A stretch of DNA of 64,000 nt from the NCBI GenBank assembly GCA_020002185.1, contig CM034533.1, positions 71,096,003-71,160,002 of the forward strand. The letters run 5' to 3'. The DNA is from Paraescarpia echinospica. Lineage: Eukaryota > Annelida > Polychaeta > Sabellida > Siboglinidae. The notes beneath the pieces were generated by a model, which ran no database searches, was not told the origin of the DNA, and saw only the letters and a list, made by a program, of their open reading frames with translations. A program made the translations under genes and the position numbers. This document shows positions 44,944 to 56,499 of the stretch, piece after piece (within the stretch, counting starts at the first letter, position 1; every line of letters starts with the position of its first letter).

Positions 44944-47900
44944 CTGAAGACAAAAACGTAGTTACTATTGGCAAGACGATGGTGTTCTAAGGTTGGCTGT
45001 GTGTTCTGGGGTCTGCAATTAGTCGGAGTCGTTTATTAACAGACAGTTCGCTGAAATGCTTTTCTTGACTGGGAATATGATAAGCCTGTGAAACCAGCCG
45101 GCATCGCCTGTGAAACCAGCCGGCATTGCCTGTGAAATCAGCCGGCATTGCCTGTGAAACCAGCCGGCATTGCCTGTGAAACCAGCCAGCATTGCCTGTG
45201 AAACCAACCAGCATCGCCTGTGAAACCAGCCGGCATTGCCTGTGAAATCAGCCGGCATTGCCTGTGAAACCAGCCGGCATTGCCTGTGAAACCAACCGGC
45301 ATCCGTCATATTGTCAATAGGTGTTTATATTTTGTATGTTTTGTTTACTTTTGCAGGTTAAAATTTCAAATAGTAGTAGAATTTTAATTTTAAGGTCATT
45401 CTCGATACTGGACAAATATGGCCTAAATGGCAATGTGACTGCATTAGCAGGACTAATTTCTTGTAATTTACTGGTACAAAAATAATCTGGGGCTGTTCTA
45501 GGGTGACCTTAATTGTGAGGTGGCTGTATTACAGAGGTGACCTTAAAGCCACTTTTGACTGTAGTGAACCTTTCTGAAAATGTACAAACACAATATAATG
45601 CCTATAGTGTATTATATCACAAACACACCATTTTTACTCAGATGAATGTGTTCCACCATGATACACAAACACACTAAATCTTGTATTACAAAGGTATCCT
45701 CTTACTCCTTGAAGTGCATGTCCCAGCGTGCATGATCCAGACAAGTCCAGTACGATGCAAACTCTTCAGCGCATGTATTCTTCAACTTCTGGAAGAACTC
45801 AACACCACAACGGGTGACCTCCTTGCCTTCATTGATGCACTTGCGGGGGTCTTTCTCCTCTGCAAGACACAGCATGAACTCCTGCCAAACAACAATATCG
45901 ACAGTTGACAACACAGCATGAACTCCTGCCAAACAAAAATATCGACAGTTGACAACAAAGCATGAACTCCTGCCAAACAACAATATCGACAGTTGACAAC
46001 ACAGCATGAACTCCTGCCAAACAACATCGACAGTTGACAACACAGCATGAATTCTTGCCAAACAACACTATCAACAGTTGACAACACAGCATGAATTCTT
46101 GCCAAACAACAATATCGACAGTTGACAACACAGCATGAACTCCTGCCAAACAACAATATCGACAGTTGACAACACAGCATGAATTCTTGCCAAACAACAA
46201 TATCGACAGTTCACAACACAGCATGAATTCTTGCCAAACAACAACACTGACAGTTCATACCACAGCATGAACACCTGTCAATCAACAACATTGACATTTC
46301 ATAACACAGCATGAACTCCTGCCAAACAACAACATCGACAGTCGACAACACAGCATGAACTCTTGCGAAACAACTATGACAGTTCATAGCACAATATGAA
46401 CTGCCAAATAACAATATCAACAGTTCACAACAGTACACAGCACCAACTCTTGCCAAACAACATCAACAGTTAATACCACAGCATGAACTCCTGTCAAACA
46501 ACAACATCGGCAGTTCACAAGACACCATAAACTCCAGCCAAACAACAACATCAACAGATCACAACACAGCATGCGCTCCTGCCAAACAACATTGATCAAC
46601 AATTCATAACAAACCATGAACACCTGTAAAACAACCACATTGACAGTTCACACAGCATGAACACCTGCCAACCACACTGACAGTTCACACAGCATGAACA
46701 CCTGCCAACCACACTGACAGTTCACACAGCATGAACACCTGCCAACCACACTGACAGTTCACACAGCATGAACACCTGCCAACCACACTGACAGTTCACA
46801 CAGCATGAACACCTGCCAACCACACTGACAGTTCACACAGCATGAACACCTGCCAACCACACTGACAGTTCACACAGCATGAACACCTGCCAACCAAGTT
46901 CCAACATCAACAGCTTTTAAGTTCTTAATAACATAATGCTACATCTAAAGAGTGCTCAAGGTTCCTATACATGTGTACCCATAATTTTTTAGTCAAACAA
47001 TTAAATCTGACTGAATGTAACGAGGGCCCACAGCATAGATAACAGGATAAACCCAGGACTCTAGATCAAATAAAAACTTGTGTCAAAACTTAGCTCTTAG
47101 TTGTAGCTAGTATTGTGTTTCTCTTGTGGTTAGGAATAAACCTTAGGGTTACACATTTCAATGTTTAATGTCTGTCATGTCTCCTTTTTGATTTGTCCCT
47201 TAAAAGTTAAAACAGTACTCAAGATCAAGTTATTTTCAAGTATCCTCGATTAGTTAATAAAAGGTCAATTGGGGATGACATTCTGGGTTCATTCTCTAAT
47301 GGAATTACATTTTCTGTTTATGACTGATCCAAGCAAAAATTACCTAGTGAAAGTATTAATCATTTATTTATATCAAAATTACACGCTAGTTAGTAAAACA
47401 TAGAGCTTTTATTAGAAGATATACTGGATCAATGCCTTCTCTTGGTCAGTTTTCAAACAGAATGCACTATCCTGCACAAGACTGACAGGCATTGATTCTG
47501 TTGACAGCAATCAGTTAGAAACCTCTCTAGCTGGCATGTAGTGGTTACATCTACCTGGTCAGATCAATACTTTAATTCTCCATTATGTGGACAAGCACTA
47601 ATATCATGTTCTACTAAAAATTGGCACGCAAGCATGGATCTTTGATTGTGATGAGGTTATCCAAGGTGTGACTACATGAGAGTCAATCTACACCTGTGTC
47701 AAGTCACTCGGGTGACTGCAGTTTCCTGTAATAATGTTCAAATGGGTGAGTGACAATTACAAGATCGTATTGTCATGAAAGTGTAAATTTATACATTTTG
47801 CTAGTGAATATATTATTGCAATCTGAAATTTAGCAGTTGCATGAAATGATGAATTGTGAAACGCCACAGCGAATCAGGTATTAAGAGGCATAGCCCTATT

Positions 47901-50900
47901 CTGGACACGAGCCAGAAACAGCTGTCTCGGTCATGTTCCATCAATTTTGTGATTCTGGCAGAAATGCCCACCTTATATTTCAGTGTCCAGTTCATTTTCC
48001 TCAACAAACAATCCAATACTAATAAAATACCTGCATTTACAAATCCATAGATTACAAAACAAGACAATACAAGTCAACATGACCTTGTTTCTCAAAATGC
48101 TGCTTTCTTAGTTTGCTTCAATTGTAGCAATAAAATGTAAAACAAACTACTGAAGATTTGTCAACAAATGATCTGTGGAATTCAAAAAGGTACAAAACTC
48201 CATTTCACAATCTTGCAACTTAATACTCCCTTTGTTGTAGCAGGTAACAATTATCAGGCTACCAGCAAGAGCAGAGAGAAAATTGTATAATATATATAAA
48301 AATTTTATATGTATCTTTAGCAAGAGCAAATCTGGCTTATAAGCAAGGGCTTAGCCAGAGACCCGTCTGCCTGTCTTCAAGACTGGCAAATGACTAACCA
48401 AGTAATTACAACTGATAAAACAGGTGGAATTTGGAGGCAGCCAGCTGGCCACAAGATTAACTAATTGCTCCATGTCTAGGGGCCCACATTAATATCTATA
48501 ATTGGCTTAACTGATAGTAAAACTAATCAAATGGACCTGTATTAATTAAATAAATGGCTCAAATGACACTGGTTTGTCACTGAAAAAACTAAACTGGCCA
48601 ATAATGGCTGTGATTGACGTGAATGGCTGCCACGCAAGCCGCTCGTGCACTAAAAGGCACATTTCTTTATTGATTCAAGACTGGCAAAAATTTGTTCTGG
48701 CTAAAGGCCTGGTTATGAACTCATAAGAATGTTAGTGAAATGGTCCCCAAGTGGGTCTGGCACCAATCATGAGGGGGTGTAGAAGGGGTTTCATCTCCTG
48801 GTGGAAGATTCAATTTTAGGGTATATAGGGGTGTAGAAGGGGTTTCATCTCCTGGTGGAAGATTCAATTTTAGGGTATATATGTGTGTGTATTTTCTAAA
48901 AATGTGAAGTGTTGGTTTGGCAGTATATTGGATCTAAAATGAGTACATTTATTTCGATTTAATTTGTTTAATTTAAAATTGGGGATTACATCAGTAGCTA
49001 ACTAGCTTCTGAAAAAATTTAAGAACACTCCAAAAAGTGTGGTAGTTCTACCATCAAAGCCTTCAAACCTCTGTCATAATTTATATTAAATACAATTAGT
49101 ACATTTCAAGCCTATTAAAATTAATTATTAAAAAATATCATCATCTTTAAAGACTGGTCAATGTTTTGCATATATATATACATTCACAAGTAGGTCAAAA
49201 CAGAACCACAGTCTGCAGCATGCCATAGCAATAATGTGTTTTCCTTGACCCAATAAATGTTCTGATTTATGGATTCTCTTCTGTTAATAATTAATTAGTA
49301 AACAGGACATTAAGATAATCTATCAGTATTAGCAACAAGAATGAGACCTTAAATCTTTAAATGTTGCTGAAGCAAAACCACAGATTTGTACAAAGTGCCA
49401 CATTTGTAATGATGGAATTATTTATCAGGAAGTTGGAAATGTGTCTTTATGATGAGCCATTCGAAGCTGTACATGACCCTTCTACCAGGTGTCTATGGCA
49501 GGAGAAGTAGAATTCTAATCCATGTACAAGATAAATATAATGTATAGGGTAGTACTGGTTCGATATTCGATTTATCGAAGTATCGCAATACTTATGAAAG
49601 TTCGATACAGATACTTTGTGGTATTGCGATACTTTGATATATTTGGCATCGAACGGCCACGGTTCGATACCTATACTTCGATATCGAGTCCATTCGACAT
49701 CGATGCGAAGGCATAACATCGTTTTCAAAAAACATAATAAAATATATCATCTGAGTGGTTTTATAAAGCGATATTGTGGAGTCAGTTTCAAAAAAGTTTG
49801 TATATATATAATTATTTGAGTGCGACCTTAGCTTAGCCTTGATTATCCAACATCAAGCCTCGTTATGACGTTAGGTGGCACTACCGTTTGCCTACTCTAC
49901 CGCATACCAAAAACACACATTCTAGTAATTTTATAGTGTTTATTGCATGCATTAGTATTCATGAATCTAGTTTAATAATAATAATGTATATAATTAGTCA
50001 AGCACTACACACTAGCCTCGTTTACCCAGATTCCGTTTGGTGGTGCTATGTTTTGCTGTTTGATGGCGCAACCATTTGCCGTACTTGCTCAACCGAGACG
50101 AATGACAAAATGTCAAAACGCATATTGCCAATTTGGCAGTTTTTTTATAATAAAGACAGAAACACGGTATGGTGTCTACTATGCCAGAAACACTTCCCCC
50201 AAGCTAGTAGGGAAAATACATCGAATTTGACAAAACATGTCACTGTCCATCATCCAAGTCTAAGAGACTACCAAAACATGATGATGGAAGGAAGTCGTGG
50301 CAACGAGAACGACGTGTTCCATTAAAATCTTCGACAATGACCAAGCAATGGACATCTAGTTACAGTCGAAGTGAATCGCCATCAGTTGCCGAGTCTACTG
50401 CGGCAACAGCATCAAGAAGTGACGTATGCGATGTGACTACCAATTTTATTGATATATTACTAAGTACTAGGTATTTTATTACTATTGTCTGTATTGTTTT
50501 AATGTTAAATTACAATTACTTTTACAGCAGTAATAAATTAGAATGAAACAATTACAACTGGTATTTGTTTATTGAATTAAAATTGCATATTAATCGTTGT
50601 TTGTATGACTACATCAATTAGTATGTATCAGTGGTTAAGTTGAAAATTTATAGGTATACCATCTAGTTCCCAATAGACGCTCAGAGCGTGTGCTAAGCGT
50701 TGGGTGCATGACTATTTGTTTATCAAGTGGCACCAGGCAACACTTTTCAAACACACATAGTCAGCACATCTACCAAACTGACTGATGCAACATCGACACA
50801 TGACAAAAATGCAACATGTTGCAGCTAAAGGCACACAATGGATGACCTACCAAGCAACTGCATGGTGGCGTTAGCAACAGTATTGCCATCAGTTATGTCT

Positions 50901-53252
50901 AGCATGCATTCATGAAAAATCTATTTTTATACATATTTCCCTAGGTAATGAAAAATGGTGTGTGCTTCTATTCCATTAGACTAGATGGATAGTTTGTTTT
51001 TATTGGAATCTAAGTTAAAACAATCATGTTACTGCTAGTCCTGGACAAGGACCCAAGTCTGTTTGAAGTATGACCTCATTAATATTACCTACTACAGTAT
51101 TGCATTCCAAATAAGTGTACAGGTCGGAATAACAGTATAGGGTGGACATGCCTCGGAATTATAATAAGAGTATACAGCGGAATAATTGTATAGGGTGGAA
51201 ATTTCCAGAAATTATAATAAGAGTACAGGGGGAATAGTATAGGATGGAAATTTCCAGAAATTATAATAAGAGTACAGGGCGGAATAAGAGTATAGGGTGG
51301 ACATTTCTTGGAATTATAATAAAAGTACACCTTGGAATAATAGTATAAGCGGAATTAAATTGCAATGTGTATTTATAATTTTAATTGGTGTCTTTTTGAC
51401 AAATCAACAACATAATTATACGCAAACAGGATTTGCCTACATCAAACAATACTATTGTATATTAAATCAAACATCGAAACAAAACTCCAAACATAACGCT
51501 CCATTTAGTTTGTCTCAGTGATTGGTAATTTAACACTAACTGATGTGTTGAAAACAGCGAATGAAATATATCTATAATTGTTAGTATTACATTAATAAAA
51601 ACAATGCCAAATTCTGCAGGATACTCTTTTTAAGATGGTGTAGTTAATTCCGCCAAGCCTGCCACCCTTAAAAACAAACGTCGTTAATCATGCTTTATCG
51701 TTCAGCTCTAGACTGCGAAATTCACAATTTACTAGCCATAATTCTAACGTCCTGACCACAACATGATCCCAATAAAATGTAACAAACCTTTATATTTAGC
51801 ACACAGGTTCCCTAAGTGCTCCTTTTGTGCATACGTGTAGTTTTTTCAATTTGCTAGTGAAAAGATCGCTATCTGCCATGATTGGTGTGGTGACTGGCGT
51901 AAACAGCGTTGCCGTAAGAATGAAGAGCACTGCGCATTCGGCTTTGTCGATTCCCGGCAAGAATAATTTTATATGTACATATTTCTCAGAACATTGTATC
52001 GGTGATGCAAATAAATACATGTAGTGCCTAATAAAAACCGTATAAGGTGGAACTAAGTCAACTAACAACAGTAAATAAACTTAGACCCAAATAAAAAACA
52101 TATCGGGTGGAACTGCCAACATTAAATAAGCATACAGACTCGAATAAGACCGTATAGGCATTTTTTGTCCAAATAAATAGCCATACATATACACTTATTT
52201 GGAATGCAATAGTATAAGTCATGATACAAAGCATCTGACTACCACTGACACTGTATGCATATAACTATATAAGTCTGTATCACTTGGCATTATGAAATAT
52301 GAGCGTTAATGATAGAGCAAATGAATGGGGGTAAGACCACATTTAGATTTGACATGGGCAGCCATTATAACGTTTCCTTCATTTCCTGCAAAATTGGTTG
52401 TAAAATTTTCTTGAAAATTTCACAGCATATTTAACCTCCATTGACACAAGTGCTGTGGAAAATTTGTTAAATTCTCATACCTCATTTTTCATAAAAATCC
52501 ACCAAAACCTGATACCCCTCGATTTCACCCCAATCTGGTGATGGATTTTGAAATATTGGCATGTTCTGCAAAATAGCAACTGTGCAAATATGCGAATGAC
52601 TAGTGTATATTTATTGCTACCTCGTGAAAGATCTAATGCAGTAGTACATTCAGTATTCATGAGACCAATATGTCTCATGTCAAAGTGGTCGAAAAAAATT
52701 CACACATCACACCAAAACGGTATTTTCAAGGGCACTCTTTTGGTGGGTAATGGTGGACGAATCCTTAATGTGGTCTTACCCCAATGGCACAGACAGTGCA
52801 CTGTATGATGTATCATATATTCAACTGACCTGTCATCATTCAAGTACCGTTAATAAGTTAATAATCCACTCAAGGCTCAGCCTCAAGCGACAATGGTCCG
52901 GGTACCCGTGACAATCGCCGTCATCTTAATTTTACGGACCTAAACACAGAATTGTAGCTATTGATATTGTGCGTTATAATCATAGACTTGGTTATTTACA
53001 TCTGAGGTACTATGTTGTTCTTATCCAGGTATCATTCTAATCTCAGACAGCCACTGACCAGGGCCAGGGACGTCGTGGGCCGGCCAGTGACATGGGGCAG
53101 GGTCACAATGCTATTGTTTATACCTTGCACTGGTGGTCGCAATACTTTCCAAAGTGATGAGATCCTGCCCTAAGTGGAGCAGCACTCATTTCGATTTCGG
53201 GCACCGTCAACTCTTCATAGCTAGGCAGCCAGTCGGCGTTTGTGAACGGCAT
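44718..53252 (-). CDS. NDUFA8: NADH dehydrogenase (ubiquinone) 1 alpha subcomplex subunit 8, three exons
   Basis: Exons 53124-53252, 45706-45881 and 44718-44943 join to 531 bases: 176 residues plus TGA (human about 172). NDUFA8 is an accessory subunit of mitochondrial complex I on the intermembrane-space side, imported and oxidised by the MIA40 route. All four CX9C motifs are present: C38-C48, C58-C68, C80-C90 and C103-C113, with an extra C42. Other landmarks are YEELTVPEIEMSAAPL near the start, MLCLAEEKDPRKC, YWTCLD and FDKCVFDKLG. The C-terminus is proline-rich and ends GSRFLFYP. Introns are 7.2 kb and 762 bases. Intron 1 contains an array of copies of its own 3' splice site. Identity is firm. 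Confidence 0.96.
45085..45304. repeat. 22-base minisatellite, 10 copies, NDUFA8 intron 2
   Basis: CCTGTGAAACCAGCCGGCAT plus TG or CG, exact 22-base period, with variants AAATCAGC, CAGCCAGC and CAACCAGC. The mixture suggests segmental duplication of variant pairs. Confidence 0.96.
45706..45881 (-). CDS. NDUFA8: NDUFA8 exon 2
   Basis: Acceptor GTTGTTTGGCAG, donor GTAAGA. Residues 44-101, starting EFMLCLAEEKDPRKC; contains CINEGKEVTRC and CAEEFASYWTC. Its first 15 bases are part of the neighbouring 44-base minisatellite. Confidence 0.96.
45867..46640 (-). repeat. 44-base minisatellite made of NDUFA8 3' splice-site copies
   Basis: On the minus strand each unit reads GTTGTTTGGCAG then GAGTTCATGCTGTGT: the acceptor and first 15 coding bases (EFMLC) of exon 2. 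The first unit is the real exon edge; about 17 further units follow at a 44-base period (starts at 45871, 45915, 45959 and on), more diverged with distance. Many keep a usable AG. The period of 3n+2 without stops keeps minus frames open. Confidence 0.95.
46636..46900 (-). repeat. 37-base homogeneous sub-array of the same family
   Basis: CACAGCATGAACACCTGCCA units repeat almost perfectly every 37 bases, about seven times. They derive from the 44-base unit by deletion: the acceptor-like TTGGCAG is kept, followed by GTGTTCATGCTGTG. Confidence 0.95.
46901..48343. other. NDUFA8 intron 1, no recognised feature
   Basis: AT-rich DNA. ORFs such as 47813-48067 (minus) show no recognisable domain. Confidence 0.45.
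48344..48711. mobile_element. hAT-like MITE copy 2, NDUFA8 intron 1
   Basis: Left end CAAGGGCTTAGCCAGAGACC; the right end, reverse-complemented, is CCAGGCCTTTAGCCAGA. Flanks CTTATAAG and GTTATGAA match at 5 of 8. A CTTCAAGACTGGCAAA-type motif is repeated near each end. Same family as 35500-35903. Confidence 0.65.
48772..48882 (+). repeat. 54-base tandem duplication
   Basis: GGGGTGTAGAAGGGGTTTCA through TTTTAGGGTATATA occurs twice head to tail. Confidence 0.9.
48883..49540. other. NDUFA8 intron 1, AT-rich, nothing recognised
   Basis: No coding or repeat structure that can be named, apart from short (TA)n near 49173. Confidence 0.4.
49545..49710. repeat. CGATAC-rich palindromic cluster, likely transposon end
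   Basis: Many direct and inverted copies of TCGATA/CGATAC within 160 bases (GGTTCGATATTCGATTTATC and so on). Dense short repeats of this kind resemble hAT subterminal repeats, and a BED-finger relic lies about 400 bases downstream. Confidence 0.55.
50110..50325 (+). pseudogene. BED zinc-finger fragment of a hAT-type transposase
   Basis: 71 codons from MSKRILPIWQFF. An aromatic pair at W9/F11-F12, C22-x2-C25 and H43-x4-H48, with NTSNLTKHV between, is the BED finger found at the N-terminus of hAT transposases and ZBED proteins. A Ser-rich continuation appears in the next frame from about 50337 (SYSRSESPSVAES). No catalytic or dimerisation domain follows, so it is a truncated relic. Confidence 0.8.
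50560..51098. other. NDUFA8 intron 1, no recognised feature
   Basis: No ORF, repeat or domain that can be named. Confidence 0.4.
51101..52209. mobile_element. 1.1-kb TIR element with TA flanks
   Basis: TTGCATTCCAAATAAGTGTA at 51101-51120 is exactly mirrored at 52190-52209, and both ends abut TA (51099-51100 and 52210-52211). The left 240 bases consist of five diverged units of about 50 bases with GGAATTATAATAAGAGTACA and GTATAGGGTGGA. The right side has related ACCGTATAAGGTGGAACTAA units. TA flanks fit the Tc1/mariner group, but there is no transposase and the subterminal repeats are unusual. Confidence 0.75.
52212..53123. other. NDUFA8 intron 1, 5' part
   Basis: No exon recognised. An 86-codon plus ORF at 52548-52808 has no known domain. 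GGTGGGTAATGGTGGACGAA and GGGGGTAAGACCACATTTAG (52327, 52745) are loosely inverted copies that bracket about 440 bases, possibly a small inverted-repeat element. Confidence 0.35.
53124..53252 (-). CDS. NDUFA8: NDUFA8 exon 1 with start codon
   Basis: ATG at 53250-53252 (minus), donor GTATAA. 43 codons MPFTNADWLPSYEELTVPEI to HHFGKYCDHQCK, matching human LPTLEELKVDEVKISSA...AQCDKPNK. No in-frame alternative fits better. Confidence 0.93.
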
Positions 53253-53294
53253 TTTGCTCGCTCTTACCGACCTTCACACAGGAAACGCGTACCC

Positions 53295-53315
53295 TTTCAG
53301 ATGCGCGCGCCACCT
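53295..53315 (-). promoter_or_regulatory. NDUFA8 promoter region with NRF1-like GCGC run
   Basis: TGGCGCGCGCATCTG on the minus strand, about 50-60 bases before the start codon, resembles the NRF1 site (YGCGCAYGCGCR), common in respiratory-chain gene promoters. The match is imperfect. Confidence 0.35.
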
Positions 53316-53852
53316 ACGTATGCAGCCGTGCAACTATGACGGGCAAACTTAATTCGCTAAGCCGAAGTATTTATTATACAATTTTTATTGTCGATGTTAT
53401 ATTATTGTTGGTTACTCTCATCGCAACTATTTCCATTTCAGCTTACTTAGAAAATTACAATTTTGAATGCAAGTAATTAAAATTAACGTGTTAATGATTT
53501 TCGTTGATGGACAAACAAACTTATAGGAATATAATATTATATCATATTTATGATTATTTATCACATGTTTTTAAATGGCTAAATTTATAGTTGAAATAAT
53601 TTTCCATGATAATTTCAGTTTGTGACTTCCATATGAGATGTGTTTGCATGCAAAGCCTGGTATACCCAAAGCCTCGTAAAGTGTATAATGTTTGTGCCAT
53701 GACAGTTTTGCAATTTAACATTCAACCTCATTTTCATATGTTTTCCCATTGCTTTGCAAACACTATTTATGTATCTTATTGCATTGCACTTTCAAACAAA
53801 ATATTTTTTCGCACTTTTGGTATGACCATACACAACAGCTAGTTAGCAAACA

Positions 53853-54070
53853 ATCACTGGACTCATTTAGACAGCATCTCCTCTCGCCTGCCTAAAGTAA
53901 TCTACGCCCACAAAGGCAAAGCTATAGGCACCCCGACTATAGGGTCTTCTGATCTGTCTAAACGTCACAAAATAAGCAATAGACCCAAACCAAAGCACAC
54001 CACCCGCTACTTAAGACGGCCCACCCAAGCTCGACAATACTCTAGCCACATACATGTGGCTGATACATAG
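53853..54070 (+). other. Unassigned coding-like stretch
   Basis: An open frame from about HWTHLDSISSRLPKVIYAHK to RQYSSHIHVADT then TAG, with basic composition (GKAIGTPTIGSSDLSKRHKI). It looks more protein-like than its surroundings but matches nothing recognised. It could be an exon or a transposon scrap. Confidence 0.25.
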
Positions 54071-54603
54071 TTCTGAGCTGTACATAAGAAGAAGACCATA
54101 CAGTTATTTTTAAACTATACGTCATGTAGTGTCTAGGAATTTACCTAAGAAGGAATAATCTTACTCTGACAGTAGTAAACTACCGTCGTTCTGCAGATTT
54201 GCTCATCTCGCCGTGGTCAGGATGTCGTTTATGCAGAATGGTTTGATTTCTTGTTTATCTGTATAAACTTGAACTTGCATCGTTATTTTGTGCTTATGTA
54301 TTTTATACCAACTTTAGTGTGTCAGAAAATTGGACTATGTATTGTTTGTTTTAGGTCTGAGGGCGCTGTTCCGAGCGTCTGTCTCGTTGACTAGGTATGT
54401 GGGCGATAAAGCAACAGGACATGGAATGTTAACCCCACAATGTGTAACATTTCTTCGTTAAAACAGGACTAAAGTGGGATTATCGTGGTTGTAGCGTAGC
54501 TGTAGGTTGGATCAATAGTCAAAACTCAATTAATTCGTCACTGACACTATGCAGGGTTAGAATTTAGCCTAAAATTAGGGGGGCTCCAACTTTCTAGTCA
54601 AAT

Positions 54604-54860
54604 ATAGCTAAGGTAGGTACATCACATTCCGCTAGGGGCAGCACCGTAAATTTGTCCCGCATTCTAGACCTGAAACCTGTGACGGTTTTGGACGCCATTG
54701 CTACTGCTCCCGCCGAGATTGGGGGATTCCCCAAAATCGCTTGGCAACATTATGCAAATGAATTTACGTCGTATTTTGATGATCACATGAACCAATGAAA
54801 GACTGATCTACGTCATAGCCAGTTTCGCGGGAGTTTTCCGAGCACGATAAGCGAGGTAGG
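54604..54860 (+). promoter_or_regulatory. Promoter-like module A
   Basis: Starts GGTAGGTACATCACATTCCG, then GGGGCAGCACCG. It is CpG-enriched relative to its AT-rich surroundings, with an ACCAATGAAAG CCAAT box, CTACGTCA and a donor-like GCGAG/GTAGGTGG near 54853. Related modules lie at about 57490 and 60405. Confidence 0.4.
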
Positions 54861-55997
54861 TGGATTCTAACTTTGATGTTGTAAACAATCGTTTAAAAAT
54901 ATGGTATAATAGATTTTCACCCCGTTAGTATCCTGTTTCTACCTTTTTTAAATACATATGCCTTCATATGATATGCATTTTATGGTTGTGGACCCCCGTG
55001 GGAGCGTGCAATCGCTCGTGGAAAAACAGGCCTGTCGCACGCTGTTCGGCGTTCAAAGTTGAAATGCGTAGTTTGTAGCCTGCGCGCGACCGGTTCAGCG
55101 GCACGTACGCCACGCTGGCGTTGCATAATTATGATGTACTGGCGCGCGCTATGCAAATCATAACATTTTTGCTATGCGGGTTAAACTGTATGCGTTTCAA
55201 GCAATCGTGAAAATAATCATAGTTTTAAACTGATTTACAAATGTAGCACTGGGCCTGAGAATGTGAGCGTAGTCGTAGACTGCATCGATCCAACATTCGT
55301 ACGCCATTTCCTACGATGCAAAATCCACGCAATCCAAACTGTTTGCACCTAAATCCTAACATGTTCTGTGCACAAAAGTAACTATTGATATGTAAGTGTT
55401 GCATGGTATTCATTATTTTTCCAAATAACTGTGAAAATATTAGTTTTCTAATTTAAGGCCAGGCACGGCAGGCAAAAATGTATTATTGCATATATCTGGC
55501 ATTTAAATGGAAACGTGATCGTGATTGGGTTACTTGTGCCACGTGAGCACTGACCTGCCACGTAATTGGCTGTTGTGAGGGATGGGCTAGGATCAATGGG
55601 TTTGACTCCATCTTGGAATCTTTGAAATTACCACCTACTGCAAGATTAAAACATTTAATATTAAATCCAGTGCCATCAGCACTTTTGTAATTATGTCCAT
55701 TTAATTTAACATTTATTATTGTTTAAAATAAGAAATAGTAATTAAAATGTTGCCATGATATTTTAATTATTTAATTTTTAATAGTTGTCTTAATATTTGT
55801 GTGTGTAAGATTACTTACACAAAAACAAAGTCCAGTGACACCAATTGAATTATTTTATTTTTGGAATACACTCTTATGTTTATTAACACTAGTGGTACTG
55901 CATTAATTTGTATCACACACATACATTAATACAGTTTTCCTCTATTTCATGTTGAAGGATTCTGCTGCAAATGTATGAAGAGTAACAGTACATTGAC

Positions 55998-56165
55998 AGT
56001 GTCCTGTGAACATTGGCACGCTTCACTTGCATTGCTGTATGACACATTGAACGGATTTTATCTACAATCGACCAACAGTGTCCTGTGAACATTGGTACAC
56101 TTCACTTGCATGGATATATGATATGAAACAGTGAACCGATTATATCTACACTAGTCGGCAATGTA
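55998..56165 (+). repeat. About 80-base tandem duplication
   Basis: CAGTGTCCTGTGAACATTGG followed by CACTTCACTTGCAT-type sequence and GATTWTATCTACA occurs twice in a row. A possible poly(A) signal AATAAA follows near 56425. Confidence 0.8.
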
Positions 56166-56499
56166 CTCTGTTCCTCCTTCTATAGTTCCCTGTATGTGCA
56201 GTGAAGTTGACAATAGTTATTGTACTTCTGCTGTTTCAGTTGTTTTCAATGTTTACTTGTCGGCTGCATACTGTGAACAACATGTTAACATTACTTCATG
56301 TTGATGTGAGACATTAATGAACAAAATAATTAAGTATCATTGTTGTAGTACTGACCTTTGCATTGTACTGTGAACATTTCATGACATTGAACTATACAGG
56401 AAATTATACAGATCTTGGAATGCATAATAAATTATGTTAAATTCAAGCAATGCTGTTGTGTTTCTTCACAACAATGGTTGTGTCAGGGACACCTCAATG

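Noticed and set aside
45702..46638. Minus-strand Cys-rich ORFs of 67-132 codons as separate genes
   Set aside because: Open frames of the 44-base array; only the first 176 bases (exon 2) are real coding sequence.
51796..52068. 90-codon minus ORF as a host gene
   Set aside because: Inside a TIR element, no known domain or supported splice structure; kept only as a question in the findings.
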